DNA of 64,000 nucleotides from Neobacillus sp. FSL H8-0543 (GTDB taxonomy: Bacteria > Bacillota > Bacilli > Bacillales > Cytobacillaceae), in contig NZ_CP151943.1 in the NCBI RefSeq assembly GCF_038592905.1, forward strand, positions 716,001 to 780,000, given 5' to 3'. The notes under the pieces were generated by a model that ran no database searches, had not been told where the DNA came from, and worked only from the letters and a program-made list of their open reading frames with translations. How positions within the stretch are numbered: the first letter of the stretch is position 1; each line of letters starts with the position of its first letter. This document shows positions 40,519 to 49,226 of this stretch, piece after piece. The position numbers and the translations under genes were made by a program.

Positions 40519-41034
40519 CTAAATTAATAAAATAATCAGTAATAATCCTGAGAAGAATCCTAAACTCTTGGCCATTTTTTCATACCTTACTTGCTTGTCA
40601 ATTGCATCTGCTTCCTCCCTTTCCAAATGGGAAAGAGTTAGCATGATATGTTTTTGCTGGGAAAAGCGATCATGACGACCGAGGGTTTCTCCAAATTGCT
40701 TCATAATTTCAAATTCCCCTTGCTTTAAGGCTGTCTGTTTCCATACCTCATTCAAGCTGGCTTCCCATGCATCCTTTACAGTCGTTTCCGTATCTGTTAA
40801 CTTCTTCGCAAAACCTTCGAAAAATGAGGAGAGAGGCTTTGTTAATTGAGCAGCTAATCTCCTAGCAGCTTCATGCAAAGGAGTATGACCATACATAATT
40901 TCAGCTTCTAGCGATTGCAGAGCGGATTTGAGTTGTCTTAGCTGTCTAGGGCGTTCACTTAGGTGTTTAGCGGCCTCAAACCCTGTCCAAGTGGTTGCAA
41001 CAATGATAAAAATGGCACCAAGTAACTTAACCAT
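40519..41034 (-). CDS. spoIIIAB: SpoIIIAB
   Basis: The 171-aa protein has hydrophobic helices at both ends (about 3-20 and 152-171). The helical cytoplasmic core contains RPRQLRQLKSALQSLEAEI. It resembles the inner-membrane GspF-like platform proteins. It begins directly after the spoIIIAA stop. Confidence 0.93.
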   Translation of the reverse strand: MVKLLGAIFIIVATTWTGFEAAKHLSERPRQLRQLKSALQSLEAEIMYGHTPLHEAARRLAAQLTKPLSSFFEGFAKKLTDTETTVKDAWEASLNEVWKQTALKQGEFEIMKQFGETLGRHDRFSQQKHIMLTLSHLEREEADAIDKQVRYEKMAKSLGFFSGLLLIILLI

Positions 41035-41961
41035 TTACGTCACTCTCACTTTTTTGTGGTTCATTTCTTTTCCGTCTTCATCTAAAATATGTGTAACGGT
41101 TCCCGGCCCTGAAGCACGGTTTAAAACAATGAACCTTTGGAAAATCTTTTGGTCAATGATATTTTTTAATGAAGGTCTTTTCCTGATTTCATCCATACTG
41201 GACCCATGTGTGGTCATAATTAGCTTTATACCAGCATTTACGGCCTCTTGTATCGCTTCAGCATCCTCCGCCCGACCAATTTCATCAACCACTAAAACAT
41301 CCGGGCTCATCGAGCGAATCATCATCATCATTCCCTCTGCTTTTGGGCATGCATCAAGGACGTCTACACGATGTCCAAACGACATTTGCGGGATTCCATT
41401 AACACAGCCAGCTATTTCTGACCGTTCATCAACAATTCCCACCTTGAAAGCCGGTATCTCCTTACGCTTATGTCCTGAAGAAATGATTCGGGCGATATCA
41501 CGCAGCAACGTCGTTTTCCCAGTTTGGGGCGGCCCGATAATCATCGTATGCATCCAGGTATCCTTGAATAAATAAGGAGTAATCCATTCGGCAATTCCTA
41601 ATTGTTCCTTAGCAATCCGAATATTAAATGAAGCAATATCCCTTATCGCTTTTACCATACCCTCTTCAAGAATGACCTTACCAGCTAGACCAATTCGATG
41701 CCCTCCAGAAACAGTTATATACCCTCGCTTTAACTCCTCCTCGAGCGTATAAATAGAGAACTGGCTAATCTTATTCATCAAATGGAAAGCATCCTCTTGC
41801 TGAATAATATACGGTAAAAATTTGGGGGCTCCCTTTAACATTATTTCTATCGGCCGATTAATTCGAATCCGAATTTCTTCCAACTCATCTTTTTGATCAG
41901 GAGGGATTTTACTAATAATGCTGGCAATATTTTTTGGTAAGAATTTTAGGATTGTTTCCAC
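41035..41961 (-). CDS. spoIIIAA: SpoIIIAA, ATPase of the SpoIIIA complex
   Basis: The 308-aa AAA-type ATPase has Walker A GPPQTGKTTLLRDIAR and Walker B DVLVVDEIGRAEDAEA. The frame extends to 42033, but that would start upstream of the sigma-E promoter. The GTG at 41961, preceded by AAGGAGGT, gives the normal length. It is the likely motor of the mother-cell to forespore channel and the first gene of its operon. Confidence 0.95.
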   Translation of the reverse strand: METILKFLPKNIASIISKIPPDQKDELEEIRIRINRPIEIMLKGAPKFLPYIIQQEDAFHLMNKISQFSIYTLEEELKRGYITVSGGHRIGLAGKVILEEGMVKAIRDIASFNIRIAKEQLGIAEWITPYLFKDTWMHTMIIGPPQTGKTTLLRDIARIISSGHKRKEIPAFKVGIVDERSEIAGCVNGIPQMSFGHRVDVLDACPKAEGMMMMIRSMSPDVLVVDEIGRAEDAEAIQEAVNAGIKLIMTTHGSSMDEIRKRPSLKNIIDQKIFQRFIVLNRASGPGTVTHILDEDGKEMNHKKVRVT

Positions 41962-41998
41962 AAAGCTACCTCCTTGTGTTGCTTGTCTCATTAATTCA

Positions 41999-42026
41999 AA
42001 TGTATGCTTTTCTGAAAGCAATATGA
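41999..42026 (-). promoter_or_regulatory. sigma-E promoter of the spoIIIA operon
   Basis: On the minus strand TCATATT (42020-42026) and CATACATT (41999-42006) are spaced by 13 bp and match the mother-cell sigma-E consensus. The expected transcript start is about 30 bp before the GTG of spoIIIAA. Confidence 0.82.
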
Positions 42027-42165
42027 CTTTCAAAAAGGCAATTCTTTCAAAAAGTCATATATTCTGTATTTCTATGCCCACATAACTAACTTGAGCGAGG
42101 CATACTTAAGGTAAGAGATTCGTATTTTAAAGAAAACAAATATTTTTTCAGGAGGGAAACCAATA

Positions 42166-42831
42166 ATGTACTATCCAAACCAACGTAATATACAGTTTCA
42201 TAGGAGTAATAATAGAATGATAGTGACTGGAGAGGGTCAAATTGCTGTTCAGCCTGACACAGCATCAGTGAATCTTGGAGTAATAACAGAGGATAAGGAA
42301 TTGATTCCGGCACAGCAGCAGAATTCTATAACTGGAACACAATTAATCAATGCACTTGTATCCATTGGGATTGAAAAAAACAATATTAAGACGTTTGATT
42401 ACCGGATAGAGTCAGATTACGATTATGATCAAGGGAAACAAATTTTTCGAGGATATAAAGTAACACATATTTTGCAGGTGAACATTGATGATTTATCAAC
42501 TGTTGGCAATGTCGTAGATACAGCGGTTCAAAACGGGGCAAATTATATTGCGAATGTACAATTCACTGCAAAATCCAAAGAGTCCTATTATAACCAGGCA
42601 TTATCAATGGCACTAAAAAATGCGGGTGAAAAGGCTAAAACAATTGCAAATACTATAAACGTATCATTATTCGTAACACCTGTCCTGGTTACTGAAGGCG
42701 GGGGGACAGTTCAGCCCTTCGAAAGCCAGCAAACTTTTGTAAAAGGAGTAAGTTCCACTCAACTAGAACCAGGGCAACTGGTGATAAAAGCAACTGTTTC
42801 TGCTGAATATAAATATAGTCCAAATTACTAA
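42166..42831 (+). CDS. SIMPL-domain (DUF541) protein
   Basis: The 221-aa protein has no signal peptide and carries the SIMPL/DUF541 pattern: VTGEGQIAVQPDTASVNLGV, then VSIGIEKNNIKTFDYRI and a C-terminal VIKATVSAEYKY. AGGAGGGAAACC precedes the ATG. Family members form oligomeric shells or bind diverse partners and no common activity is established. It is divergent from spoIIIAA and convergent with the ccm cluster. CATACTTA about 65 bp upstream could be a sporulation-type -10, but this is weak. Confidence 0.85.
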   Translation: MYYPNQRNIQFHRSNNRMIVTGEGQIAVQPDTASVNLGVITEDKELIPAQQQNSITGTQLINALVSIGIEKNNIKTFDYRIESDYDYDQGKQIFRGYKVTHILQVNIDDLSTVGNVVDTAVQNGANYIANVQFTAKSKESYYNQALSMALKNAGEKAKTIANTINVSLFVTPVLVTEGGGTVQPFESQQTFVKGVSSTQLEPGQLVIKATVSAEYKYSPNY

Positions 42832-42840
42832 AAATAAAAA

Positions 42841-42874
42841 AAAGGATTGAAACACTTATGTGCATCAATCCTTT
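42841..42874. terminator. terminator at the end of the ccm cluster (also serves the SIMPL gene)
   Basis: AAAGGATTGA pairs with TCAATCCTTT. On the minus strand it is followed by eight T residues, a strong stop for ccm transcription; on the plus strand only by TTTT. Confidence 0.85.
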
Positions 42875-42904
42875 TAACGCATATTCTTAAAAACAAAAAA
42901 ACTC

Positions 42905-43417
42905 TTATTTATCGTGCTTTTTTACCATTTCATATAATTGCATAGAGGTGACTGGACCGCTATGATGCTCTCTGACTACACCTTGTCTATCAATTATAAT
43001 CGTTTCCGGCTGACCGGTAACATTATACTTTTTAGAAACCTTGTCGCTTGCATCAAATAAATAAACCGCTTGTGTTGGATATTTCTCGATAAATTTTTTG
43101 ACCCTGTCCTTCGTTTCACCTCTGTTAATCATGATGAACTTGTATTGATCGCCGTAGTCTTTTGCAAAAAGCTCAAGCTCCGGTGCCTCATCCACACAAG
43201 GTGCACACCAGGTGGCAAAAAAGTTCATGACAACCATTTCACCTTTATAATCTGAGAGTACCGTATTCGTTCCATCTAAATTGGGCAGTTCAAAATTAAA
43301 GGCCTGATCTCCAACGTCCGTATTATCGCCGCCCTTACTTGCAATACTATATCCAAAAAAACCAAACATACCAATCAATAGAAACAACACGAGTAAATTG
43401 ATGACCCGTCTGCTCAT
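42905..43417 (-). CDS. membrane-anchored thiol-disulfide oxidoreductase (CcmG/ResA-like)
   Basis: The 170-aa protein has an N-terminal membrane anchor (about 5-23) and an extracytoplasmic thioredoxin fold. Its redox motif is FFATWCAPCVDEAPE and the cis-proline loop is GQPETIIID. Such proteins reduce the CXXCH cysteines of apocytochrome c before heme attachment. It is the last gene of the ccm cluster. The ATG at 43417 with AGGGGG is preferred to a GTG six codons upstream. By sequence it could be called ResA, but its position makes a CcmG role likely. Confidence 0.88.
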   Translation of the reverse strand: MSRRVINLLVLFLLIGMFGFFGYSIASKGGDNTDVGDQAFNFELPNLDGTNTVLSDYKGEMVVMNFFATWCAPCVDEAPELELFAKDYGDQYKFIMINRGETKDRVKKFIEKYPTQAVYLFDASDKVSKKYNVTGQPETIIIDRQGVVREHHSGPVTSMQLYEMVKKHDK

Positions 43418-43450
43418 CCTCTTTCCCCCTGACACCGCTTATGTTTTATA

Positions 43451-43484
43451 GAAATAGCCTGTTATTGAAGTAACAGGCTATTTC
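43451..43484 (-). promoter_or_regulatory. strong hairpin between ccmD and the ccmG-like gene
   Basis: GAAATAGCCTGTTA pairs perfectly with TAACAGGCTATTTC around TTGAAG. On the minus strand it is followed by TATAAAAC, not a clean U-run, so it may reduce rather than stop transcription into the thioredoxin gene. Confidence 0.6.
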
Positions 43485-43490
43485 GTTTTC

Positions 43491-43616
43491 TTAGTTATCT
43501 AGTTGTTTTAAAAACTCTATTTCCTTCTTAAGGTTGCTGTGACGCTTCCCAATAATTAACATATATCCGAAAATAACTAACCAGACAACTGAATATGCAG
43601 CATACATGAATCCCAT
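43491..43616 (-). CDS. ccmD: CcmD-like heme exporter small protein (41 aa)
   Basis: A strong AGGAGGGA ribosome site precedes an ATG at 43616. The 41-aa product begins MGFMYAAYSVVWLVIFGYML, one membrane helix, and then has a basic tail with RHSNLKKEIEFLKQLDN. This is the CcmD pattern (N-terminal Tyr-rich helix, charged cytoplasmic tail). In System I, CcmD tethers CcmC and CcmE for release of holo-CcmE. It lies 12 bp after ccmC, the usual place. It is short enough to be missed by automatic annotation. Confidence 0.85.
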   Translation of the reverse strand: MGFMYAAYSVVWLVIFGYMLIIGKRHSNLKKEIEFLKQLDN

Positions 43617-43628
43617 AATAAATCCCTC

Positions 43629-44390
43629 CTAGTTTTCTAAGCTCTCACGTAATTTTTGTTTATATTGACTAACTTTTATTTTCATATTTTCAAAAGATAC
43701 TCCCTTATGAAGCAAGTAAGCATAAAGGAATGTAAAGGCAGCAATTGAAACTAAAAGAGCAACTAGCATTGTATCTGAAATACCTCCACCCTCTTGTGAA
43801 GGACCGTCACCAAACACGATTGGGTGGAACTTTGATTGCCACCAGCGAATTGCAAAGAATACAATTGGAACGTCAGCAAAACCAATGATTCCAAATACTG
43901 CAGATAGTCTAGCTTTTTTATCCCAAGGACCATCCATTTGACGAACCATTAAATAGGCCATGAAAAGAAAGAAGAGGATTAGTGTTGTTGTTAAGCGCGG
44001 CTCCCAAGCCCACCACGTATTCCATGAAGACTTCGCCCAAATGGGTCCGGTTGTTAACACAATCAGTGTAAATACAACACCAATTTCAGCGGACACATAG
44101 GCATAGGTGTCAAAAATCCGCTTGCGTTTAATTAAGAATAAAATACTAAAAACAAAGGTAACGAAGAAAGCTAAAAATGCTGCCCATGCTGATGGAACAT
44201 GCATATAAAAAATCTTTTGTACGGCTCCCATCGTCTTTTCAACCTCTGCATACATGAAAATGGTGTATATTGCAGCTAAGAAGGTAACTACCATGCAGCC
44301 ATACAATATTTTCGTTAGCAAAGAACTTTTTGTCGGTGCCGCTTCTGTTGTAGGAAGGGGCGCTTGTTCTTTTTCGAGATTCATACTCAT
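43629..44390 (-). CDS. ccmC: heme-handling protein CcmC
   Basis: The 253-aa polytopic protein has six predicted membrane helices, the tryptophan-rich WWD motif SSWNTWWAWEPRLT, and His-containing loops such as FYMHVPSAWAAF. CcmC loads heme onto CcmE at the outer face of the membrane. An N-terminal cytoplasmic extension of about 25 residues is unusual. It starts 3 bp after ccmB and precedes ccmD, as in Gram-negative ccm operons. Confidence 0.92.
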   Translation of the reverse strand: MSMNLEKEQAPLPTTEAAPTKSSLLTKILYGCMVVTFLAAIYTIFMYAEVEKTMGAVQKIFYMHVPSAWAAFLAFFVTFVFSILFLIKRKRIFDTYAYVSAEIGVVFTLIVLTTGPIWAKSSWNTWWAWEPRLTTTLILFFLFMAYLMVRQMDGPWDKKARLSAVFGIIGFADVPIVFFAIRWWQSKFHPIVFGDGPSQEGGGISDTMLVALLVSIAAFTFLYAYLLHKGVSFENMKIKVSQYKQKLRESLEN

Positions 44391-44393
44391 CTC

Positions 44394-45068
44394 TTAAACC
44401 TCCAGCACATATTCGATTAGTAAAAAACAAAGAACAAAGAAGATTACGTCATAAGCCGCGACCAATTGCATCCATGCAAGAGCATTCGGTAATTTCTCCA
44501 TATTTGTTAGAATGATTTTTGTTGCTTGAGTAACACCTATTAAGATAGGACTAGTAATAGGAAACAGTAGTAGCGGGAGCAACATTTCACTGCTCTTCGA
44601 ATTGGAAGCAAGTGCTGCTAAAAAGGTTCCAATTGCTATAAAGCCAAAACTGCCAATAAATAAAACTAGTATAAAATATAAAATACTGCCAGTAACTTCG
44701 AAGTCAAATAATAGGAATAGAAACGGTATCGAAACAATTTCAACAATCATGATCATCATGAAATTAGCGAAAAACTTTCCTAAAAAAATACTCGATGCAT
44801 CCATTGGTGCAACCAATAACCCATGCATGGTGTCATTTCTTTGCTCAGATACCAGCGAGCGATTAAGGCCTAATATTCCTGAAAAAACAATGATAATCCA
44901 AACCGCTCCGGGAATAACAGCCTTTGTGGTGTTATTTGCAGGGTCAAATGCAAAGCTTAAAACTAAGATGACTAACCCTGCAAATATAATCATTGTCCCT
45001 AATACTTGTTTTGTTTTTAATTCTGAGAGTAAATCTTTTTGGGCAATTGTGAGGGCTGCTTTTAACAT
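44394..45068 (-). CDS. ccmB: heme exporter membrane subunit CcmB
   Basis: The 224-aa protein has six membrane helices and the CcmB motif RSLVSEQRNDTMHGLLVAPM. It forms the permease half of the CcmAB ABC transporter, which drives release of heme from CcmC-CcmE. Its ATG overlaps the ccmA stop by one base, so the two are translationally coupled. Confidence 0.93.
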   Translation of the reverse strand: MLKAALTIAQKDLLSELKTKQVLGTMIIFAGLVILVLSFAFDPANNTTKAVIPGAVWIIIVFSGILGLNRSLVSEQRNDTMHGLLVAPMDASSIFLGKFFANFMMIMIVEIVSIPFLFLLFDFEVTGSILYFILVLFIGSFGFIAIGTFLAALASNSKSSEMLLPLLLFPITSPILIGVTQATKIILTNMEKLPNALAWMQLVAAYDVIFFVLCFLLIEYVLEV

Positions 45069-45772
45069 TATGATACTCCCTCCACTTGAAGCTGATATTT
45101 TTCGGAAACTTGCGTTAATGATTTATCATTTATTCTAAAATCATCAGCAATTTTTCCATTTTTAATGATAATTATGCGGTCACAAATTTCAGCTGCTTGT
45201 TTAAAATCATGTGTAACCATTAATGTTGTAGACCCTTTTTCTTTCATTGAGAGAATAACATTATTTAAAATAGAAATCGCACCTTGGTCTAAACCTGTAT
45301 GAGGTTCATCCAGTAACAAAATTTTCGGTTCATGAATGATTGCTCGAGCAATCGCAATCCGCTGAATCATCCCACGAGAGAAATTCTTTACAGGGTCATT
45401 GATGAAAAAGGATAAACCTACTTCTTTTACAAGCTCAGCGGCTCTTTTATCAATATTTTTAACGCCATAAAGTTTTCCAAAGAAAATAAGATTTTCAAGC
45501 GGCGAATAGTGATCATAGAGTAAACTGGAATGCGGTAAATAACCAAATATCTTTTTTACTTCAATTTGATCTTTTTTTAAATCCAATCCGTTAATCTTTA
45601 CCAAACCCGATGATGGTTTAATAAGGGTTGCAAGTACTTTTAATAAGGTACTTTTACCTGCACCATTTGGGCCGAGAATAGCAACCGTTTCACCTTGTTT
45701 AATTGAAAGGTCTATCCCCCTTAGTATTATCTTATTGTCAGCTTGCTTGATGAGCTTTTTAATTTCAATCAT
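45068..45772 (-). CDS. ccmA: heme exporter ATP-binding subunit CcmA
   Basis: The 234-aa ATPase has Walker A GPNGAGKSTLLK, signature FSRGMIQRIAIARA and Walker B ILLLDEPHTGLD. FSRGM matches CcmA proteins better than general ABC ATPases (LSGGQ). Its neighbour ccmB confirms the assignment. A 24-bp gap separates it from the upstream gene. Confidence 0.92.
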   Translation of the reverse strand: MIEIKKLIKQADNKIILRGIDLSIKQGETVAILGPNGAGKSTLLKVLATLIKPSSGLVKINGLDLKKDQIEVKKIFGYLPHSSLLYDHYSPLENLIFFGKLYGVKNIDKRAAELVKEVGLSFFINDPVKNFSRGMIQRIAIARAIIHEPKILLLDEPHTGLDQGAISILNNVILSMKEKGSTTLMVTHDFKQAAEICDRIIIIKNGKIADDFRINDKSLTQVSEKYQLQVEGVS

Positions 45773-45796
45773 TTATAGTCCCTCGCATTCTGACCG

Positions 45797-46786
45797 TTAC
45801 TCAACAAATTGGCGTAAATTCATTTTTACTTGAACTAAATGTTTCTTATACGCTTCTAGTTTAACTTGGTATTCCTCTTCAGACATCGTTCCATCACCGA
45901 AGTTTTCTTCTAATTCAAGTATTTTTTCTAGAATTGCCTTTTGCTTTGTCATTAAGAGTTTAAATGCTTGTTCATCCTTATCCGCTCCGAGGATTTCCTC
46001 TTGTTTCCTGGCTTTTATTCTAAAATAAGCATAATAAGAAATCCCTGCGATAATAATTGCTGATATTACAATTAAGAATACGTGTGGATCCCAATTCTTT
46101 AATGGAGATTGTGCCCACATTCTTAAGTGGCCAGGATTATGAAAATCTGGTGCAGCTTTTGTAACGACCCCAGTTGATTCTTTTTCTGTTACCGACTCTT
46201 GAACACTACTTGAAGATGGCTGTTTGTCTTTGTCATAGATCATAGTAAAGGTTTTGCCCGCTTCAATGCCTTCAACGCTGTATCCCTGGTAATTCTTATC
46301 GTCCATTTTGAAGAGTCCTTGATTAGTAGCCTCGATATTTTCAAATTCAATACTGCCCATTCCTTCAGGAACGAGAATCTGCATCATTTGGACAGGATAA
46401 TCGATTGTTAAATTGATATCCTCTCCTTGTGCCATTCGATAGCTAAAAGGTAAGACCATGGTTTGATTGGCTGGAACAGGGTCTGTTGTAATAAATCCTG
46501 TATCAACCTGTTTTGCAGCAATTTTATTATCTAAAAAGGTAAAACCTAATGCCCCTTTAGGGAGATTAACATTTAATACGGCGTCACTTGTGCCATCGCC
46601 TTTATATATCTCACCTGAGGTATTTGTGAAGTTCACCATATTCATCAAATTAGTTGATCCATCTTCTGCAGGACTAACGACAAGATAGTGCATATCTACT
46701 GAAATCGCAGATTCCGATGCTGCTAATCCATTTATAGGGATTAACAGCATCAGCCCGAGGAAGAAAATTGTGATTTTCTTGATCAC
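45797..46786 (-). CDS. unrecognised secreted-domain membrane protein of the ccm cluster
   Basis: I do not recognise a family. The 329-aa protein has a signal peptide (about 1-23), a beta-rich extracytoplasmic domain (about 25-230) and one membrane helix (about 235-256). The cytoplasmic tail ends in a helical pair ILELEENFGDGTMSEEEYQV (about 288-308) and beyond. It contains no cysteine, so it is not CcmH or a thiol carrier. The same tail pattern appears in its upstream neighbour and in the protein at 49705-50766. Its ATG overlaps the previous stop (ATGA). A scaffold for apocytochrome or heme-lyase assembly is an inference from location only. Confidence 0.75.
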   Translation of the reverse strand: MIKKITIFFLGLMLLIPINGLAASESAISVDMHYLVVSPAEDGSTNLMNMVNFTNTSGEIYKGDGTSDAVLNVNLPKGALGFTFLDNKIAAKQVDTGFITTDPVPANQTMVLPFSYRMAQGEDINLTIDYPVQMMQILVPEGMGSIEFENIEATNQGLFKMDDKNYQGYSVEGIEAGKTFTMIYDKDKQPSSSSVQESVTEKESTGVVTKAAPDFHNPGHLRMWAQSPLKNWDPHVFLIVISAIIIAGISYYAYFRIKARKQEEILGADKDEQAFKLLMTKQKAILEKILELEENFGDGTMSEEEYQVKLEAYKKHLVQVKMNLRQFVE

Positions 46787-47160
46787 TTCTCTTCCCCCTT
46801 TTTCTTTTGATAGCTCTTCATTGTTGCTTCAATTTCACTTTCAACTTCAGCCATTATATCTTTATCAAACTTATTGCTGCTCAGTTCTAATTCTTCTTCC
46901 TTCATAATACCTACTACTTGTGCTTCATATTGTTTTTTCAAATTCTTATAATCAGCATGCGAGATTTTATCCATCTTGTATTCAAATTCCAATTCATTAA
47001 GCGTCGTCAAGAGTACTTCTTTGTCTGAGGCTGAGTCCTGGCCCTTTGTTGCAAAATGTAAATATGACTCCCAGGTAAAGAATGGTGCTAGGACCAGAAA
47101 TAGACAGATTAGCACTAGAGCTGCGGTGAAAATCATTGGTATAACCGTGATTTCTTGCAT
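46783..47160 (-). CDS. CcmI/CycH N-terminal-like membrane protein
   Basis: The 125-aa protein has one membrane helix (about 8-30) and a cytoplasmic tail with LLTTLNELEFEYKMDKISHA, then DYKNLKKQYE. This resembles the leucine-zipper segment following the first helix of CcmI, which interacts with the CcmF-CcmH heme lyase. No TPR domain follows, so only that part is present. The ATG at 47160 is better spaced from AGGATG than the upstream GTG. It lies right after ccmF. Confidence 0.7.
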   Translation of the reverse strand: MQEITVIPMIFTAALVLICLFLVLAPFFTWESYLHFATKGQDSASDKEVLLTTLNELEFEYKMDKISHADYKNLKKQYEAQVVGIMKEEELELSSNKFDKDIMAEVESEIEATMKSYQKKKGEEK

Positions 47161-47228
47161 TATGTTCACATCCTAAAGATACTTTTTGCGTTTCTTCATC
47201 ATTCATGGATGAAAGGATTCCTCTATTA

Positions 47229-49211
47229 TTAAGAAATTTCTTTGCGCACTCCTGTGTATCTTGGAGTCACATTGTTATATTTTCCATTCCAGACTGCAAA
47301 CACAGATCCGATTACAAGTAAGAAGGAACCAATCCACAGCCATGCAATCATCGGATTTATTCTTACAATAAAGGTTGCTTTGCCATCTTCTTCCCAATCA
47401 CTTAAGACAACGTATAAATCTTCTTTTAAGGTTGAAATTAACCCTACTTCTGAAGAAGGTTGATCCCAGTTGCCGTAAAATACTTTTTCAGGCTGGATGG
47501 TACCGATTCTCTTTCCATTCTTGAAAACTGTTAATTCCGCATAGACGATGTCATTGATTCCTTCACGTTTTTGATCGAGACGTTCGTAATTAAGCCGATA
47601 ATCTCTTACCTCAATCGATTCTCCTAAGTTAACTGTTTTCATTGTTTCTACTTCATAGTTTTGTGAACCAATAATTCCTAAGGCAATACAAGCAATACCC
47701 AAATGGACGATGTATCCACCATATCGACGACGATTTTTAATCATTAAATGATAAAGAGCAAGATAAACTTTTTCTTTCTTCATTTTCCGTCTAGCTTTTA
47801 CCCCTCGATAGAACTCTAAATAGTGTGTAATAAGTAATAGAACAATCACTCCGTATCCAATTACTGCCCACGCCTTCTGGATACCAAGAACAACCATTAA
47901 TGCCATTGCAAGTACGGAAAGAATGGCAGGAATTAAGAAGTTTTTCTTTAAATTTTTAAAGGATGAACGCTGCCATGCAAGCAACGGGCACACCGCCATT
48001 AAGAACATCAACGACAAAAGGATAGGTGCCTGTACGGTATTGAAGAAAGGAATACCAACAGTTACTTTCGTGCCATTGATTGCTTCTGATACTAATGGGA
48101 AAACTGTTCCCCAAAATACAGCAAACGCAGATCCAACCAATAATAGATTGTTAATTAAGAAACTGCTTTCCTTTGAAACATAAGAATTAAATTCTCCTGC
48201 ACTTCGTTTAAGCAAGTTATACCGGCTCATTAATACATAAAGAGCACCAATTACCGCTACACCCATAAAGATTAGGAAATATAAACCCAGATTTGAGTTT
48301 GCAAATGCATGAACCGATGTAAGAACACCGCTTCGTACTAGGAAAGTACCAAATAATGTTAAGGCATATGAAGTAATAATCAAACTGATATTCCAAATCT
48401 TTAACATGTTTTTCCGTTCTTGAATCATAACTGAATGCAAGAATGCAGTGGCGGTTAACCAAGGCATAAAGGAGGCATTTTCTACGGGATCCCATGCCCA
48501 GTAGCCGCCCCAACCCAGTTCAACATACGCCCATTGTCCGCCAAAAATATTCCCAAGACTTAAAAACAACCAAGCAATAATCGTCCATCGCCTTGTCATT
48601 TTAATCCAGAAGTCATCCACATTTTTCAATATTAATGCTGCCATAGCAAAGGCGAATGGGATGGCAAGTCCTACATAACCTAAGTAAAGAGTTACTGGAT
48701 GAATAATCATTCCAGGATTCTGAAGCATTGGATTTAAGCCGTGACCTTCCATCGGAACTTGATCCAATAATACAAATGGCTTGGCTACAAACCCAAGGAT
48801 TAAAAAGAAGAATACGATGTTCCCTAAAAGTATCGCTGAAATGTAAGGAACCATCGGGTTTCCTCTCATTTTTCTAGAAAAAGCTATCATCGCAGTGTAA
48901 AGGACTAAGAAGAAAGTCCATAACAATAAGGAGCCTGAATTCCCCGCCCATAATGCGGTTAATTTATATATGACAGGAAGCTCACTGCTGGTATAATCCG
49001 TAACATATTCATATTGAAATTGAGAGGTGGCGAGTAGGTAAAACAAGGAAAGCATAGCCATTGAGACACAGACTAGGATTCCAACCATTCCGCCTTTACC
49101 ACTGTTAATTAGTCTTTGATTTTTTGTGCTGATCCCCAATGTGATAATCAGGAGTGAATAAATCGCAAGCGCTAAGCCTACATAGATTGTTGCGTTAGCA
49201 AATAAGTACAT
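47229..49211 (-). CDS. ccmF: cytochrome c heme lyase subunit CcmF
   Basis: The 660-aa polytopic protein has about 14-15 membrane helices. It shows the WWD domain YVELGWGGYWAWDPVENASF, FLVRSGVLTSVHAFA, and the C-terminal soluble loop before the last helix typical of CcmF. It transfers heme from holo-CcmE to apocytochrome c. Length and motifs fit System I CcmF and not the shorter ResC/CcsA. It lies 16 bp after ccmE. Confidence 0.95.
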   Translation of the reverse strand: MYLFANATIYVGLALAIYSLLIITLGISTKNQRLINSGKGGMVGILVCVSMAMLSLFYLLATSQFQYEYVTDYTSSELPVIYKLTALWAGNSGSLLLWTFFLVLYTAMIAFSRKMRGNPMVPYISAILLGNIVFFFLILGFVAKPFVLLDQVPMEGHGLNPMLQNPGMIIHPVTLYLGYVGLAIPFAFAMAALILKNVDDFWIKMTRRWTIIAWLFLSLGNIFGGQWAYVELGWGGYWAWDPVENASFMPWLTATAFLHSVMIQERKNMLKIWNISLIITSYALTLFGTFLVRSGVLTSVHAFANSNLGLYFLIFMGVAVIGALYVLMSRYNLLKRSAGEFNSYVSKESSFLINNLLLVGSAFAVFWGTVFPLVSEAINGTKVTVGIPFFNTVQAPILLSLMFLMAVCPLLAWQRSSFKNLKKNFLIPAILSVLAMALMVVLGIQKAWAVIGYGVIVLLLITHYLEFYRGVKARRKMKKEKVYLALYHLMIKNRRRYGGYIVHLGIACIALGIIGSQNYEVETMKTVNLGESIEVRDYRLNYERLDQKREGINDIVYAELTVFKNGKRIGTIQPEKVFYGNWDQPSSEVGLISTLKEDLYVVLSDWEEDGKATFIVRINPMIAWLWIGSFLLVIGSVFAVWNGKYNNVTPRYTGVRKEIS

Positions 49212-49226
49212 TACGTCACCTTCTTA

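Noticed and set aside
41962..42033. Longest frame start of spoIIIAA at 42033
   Set aside because: The near-consensus sigma-E promoter overlaps it, and the GTG at 41961 has a strong AAGGAGGT.
42905..43417. The thioredoxin gene as evidence for System II (ResA)
   Set aside because: ResA and CcmG are hard to tell apart by motif. No ResB or ResC homolog is in the window and every other neighbour is System I.
45797..46786. The ectodomain protein as CcmH
   Set aside because: CcmH needs an LRCxxC-type redox pair; this protein has no cysteine at all, and neither does the one at 49705-50766.
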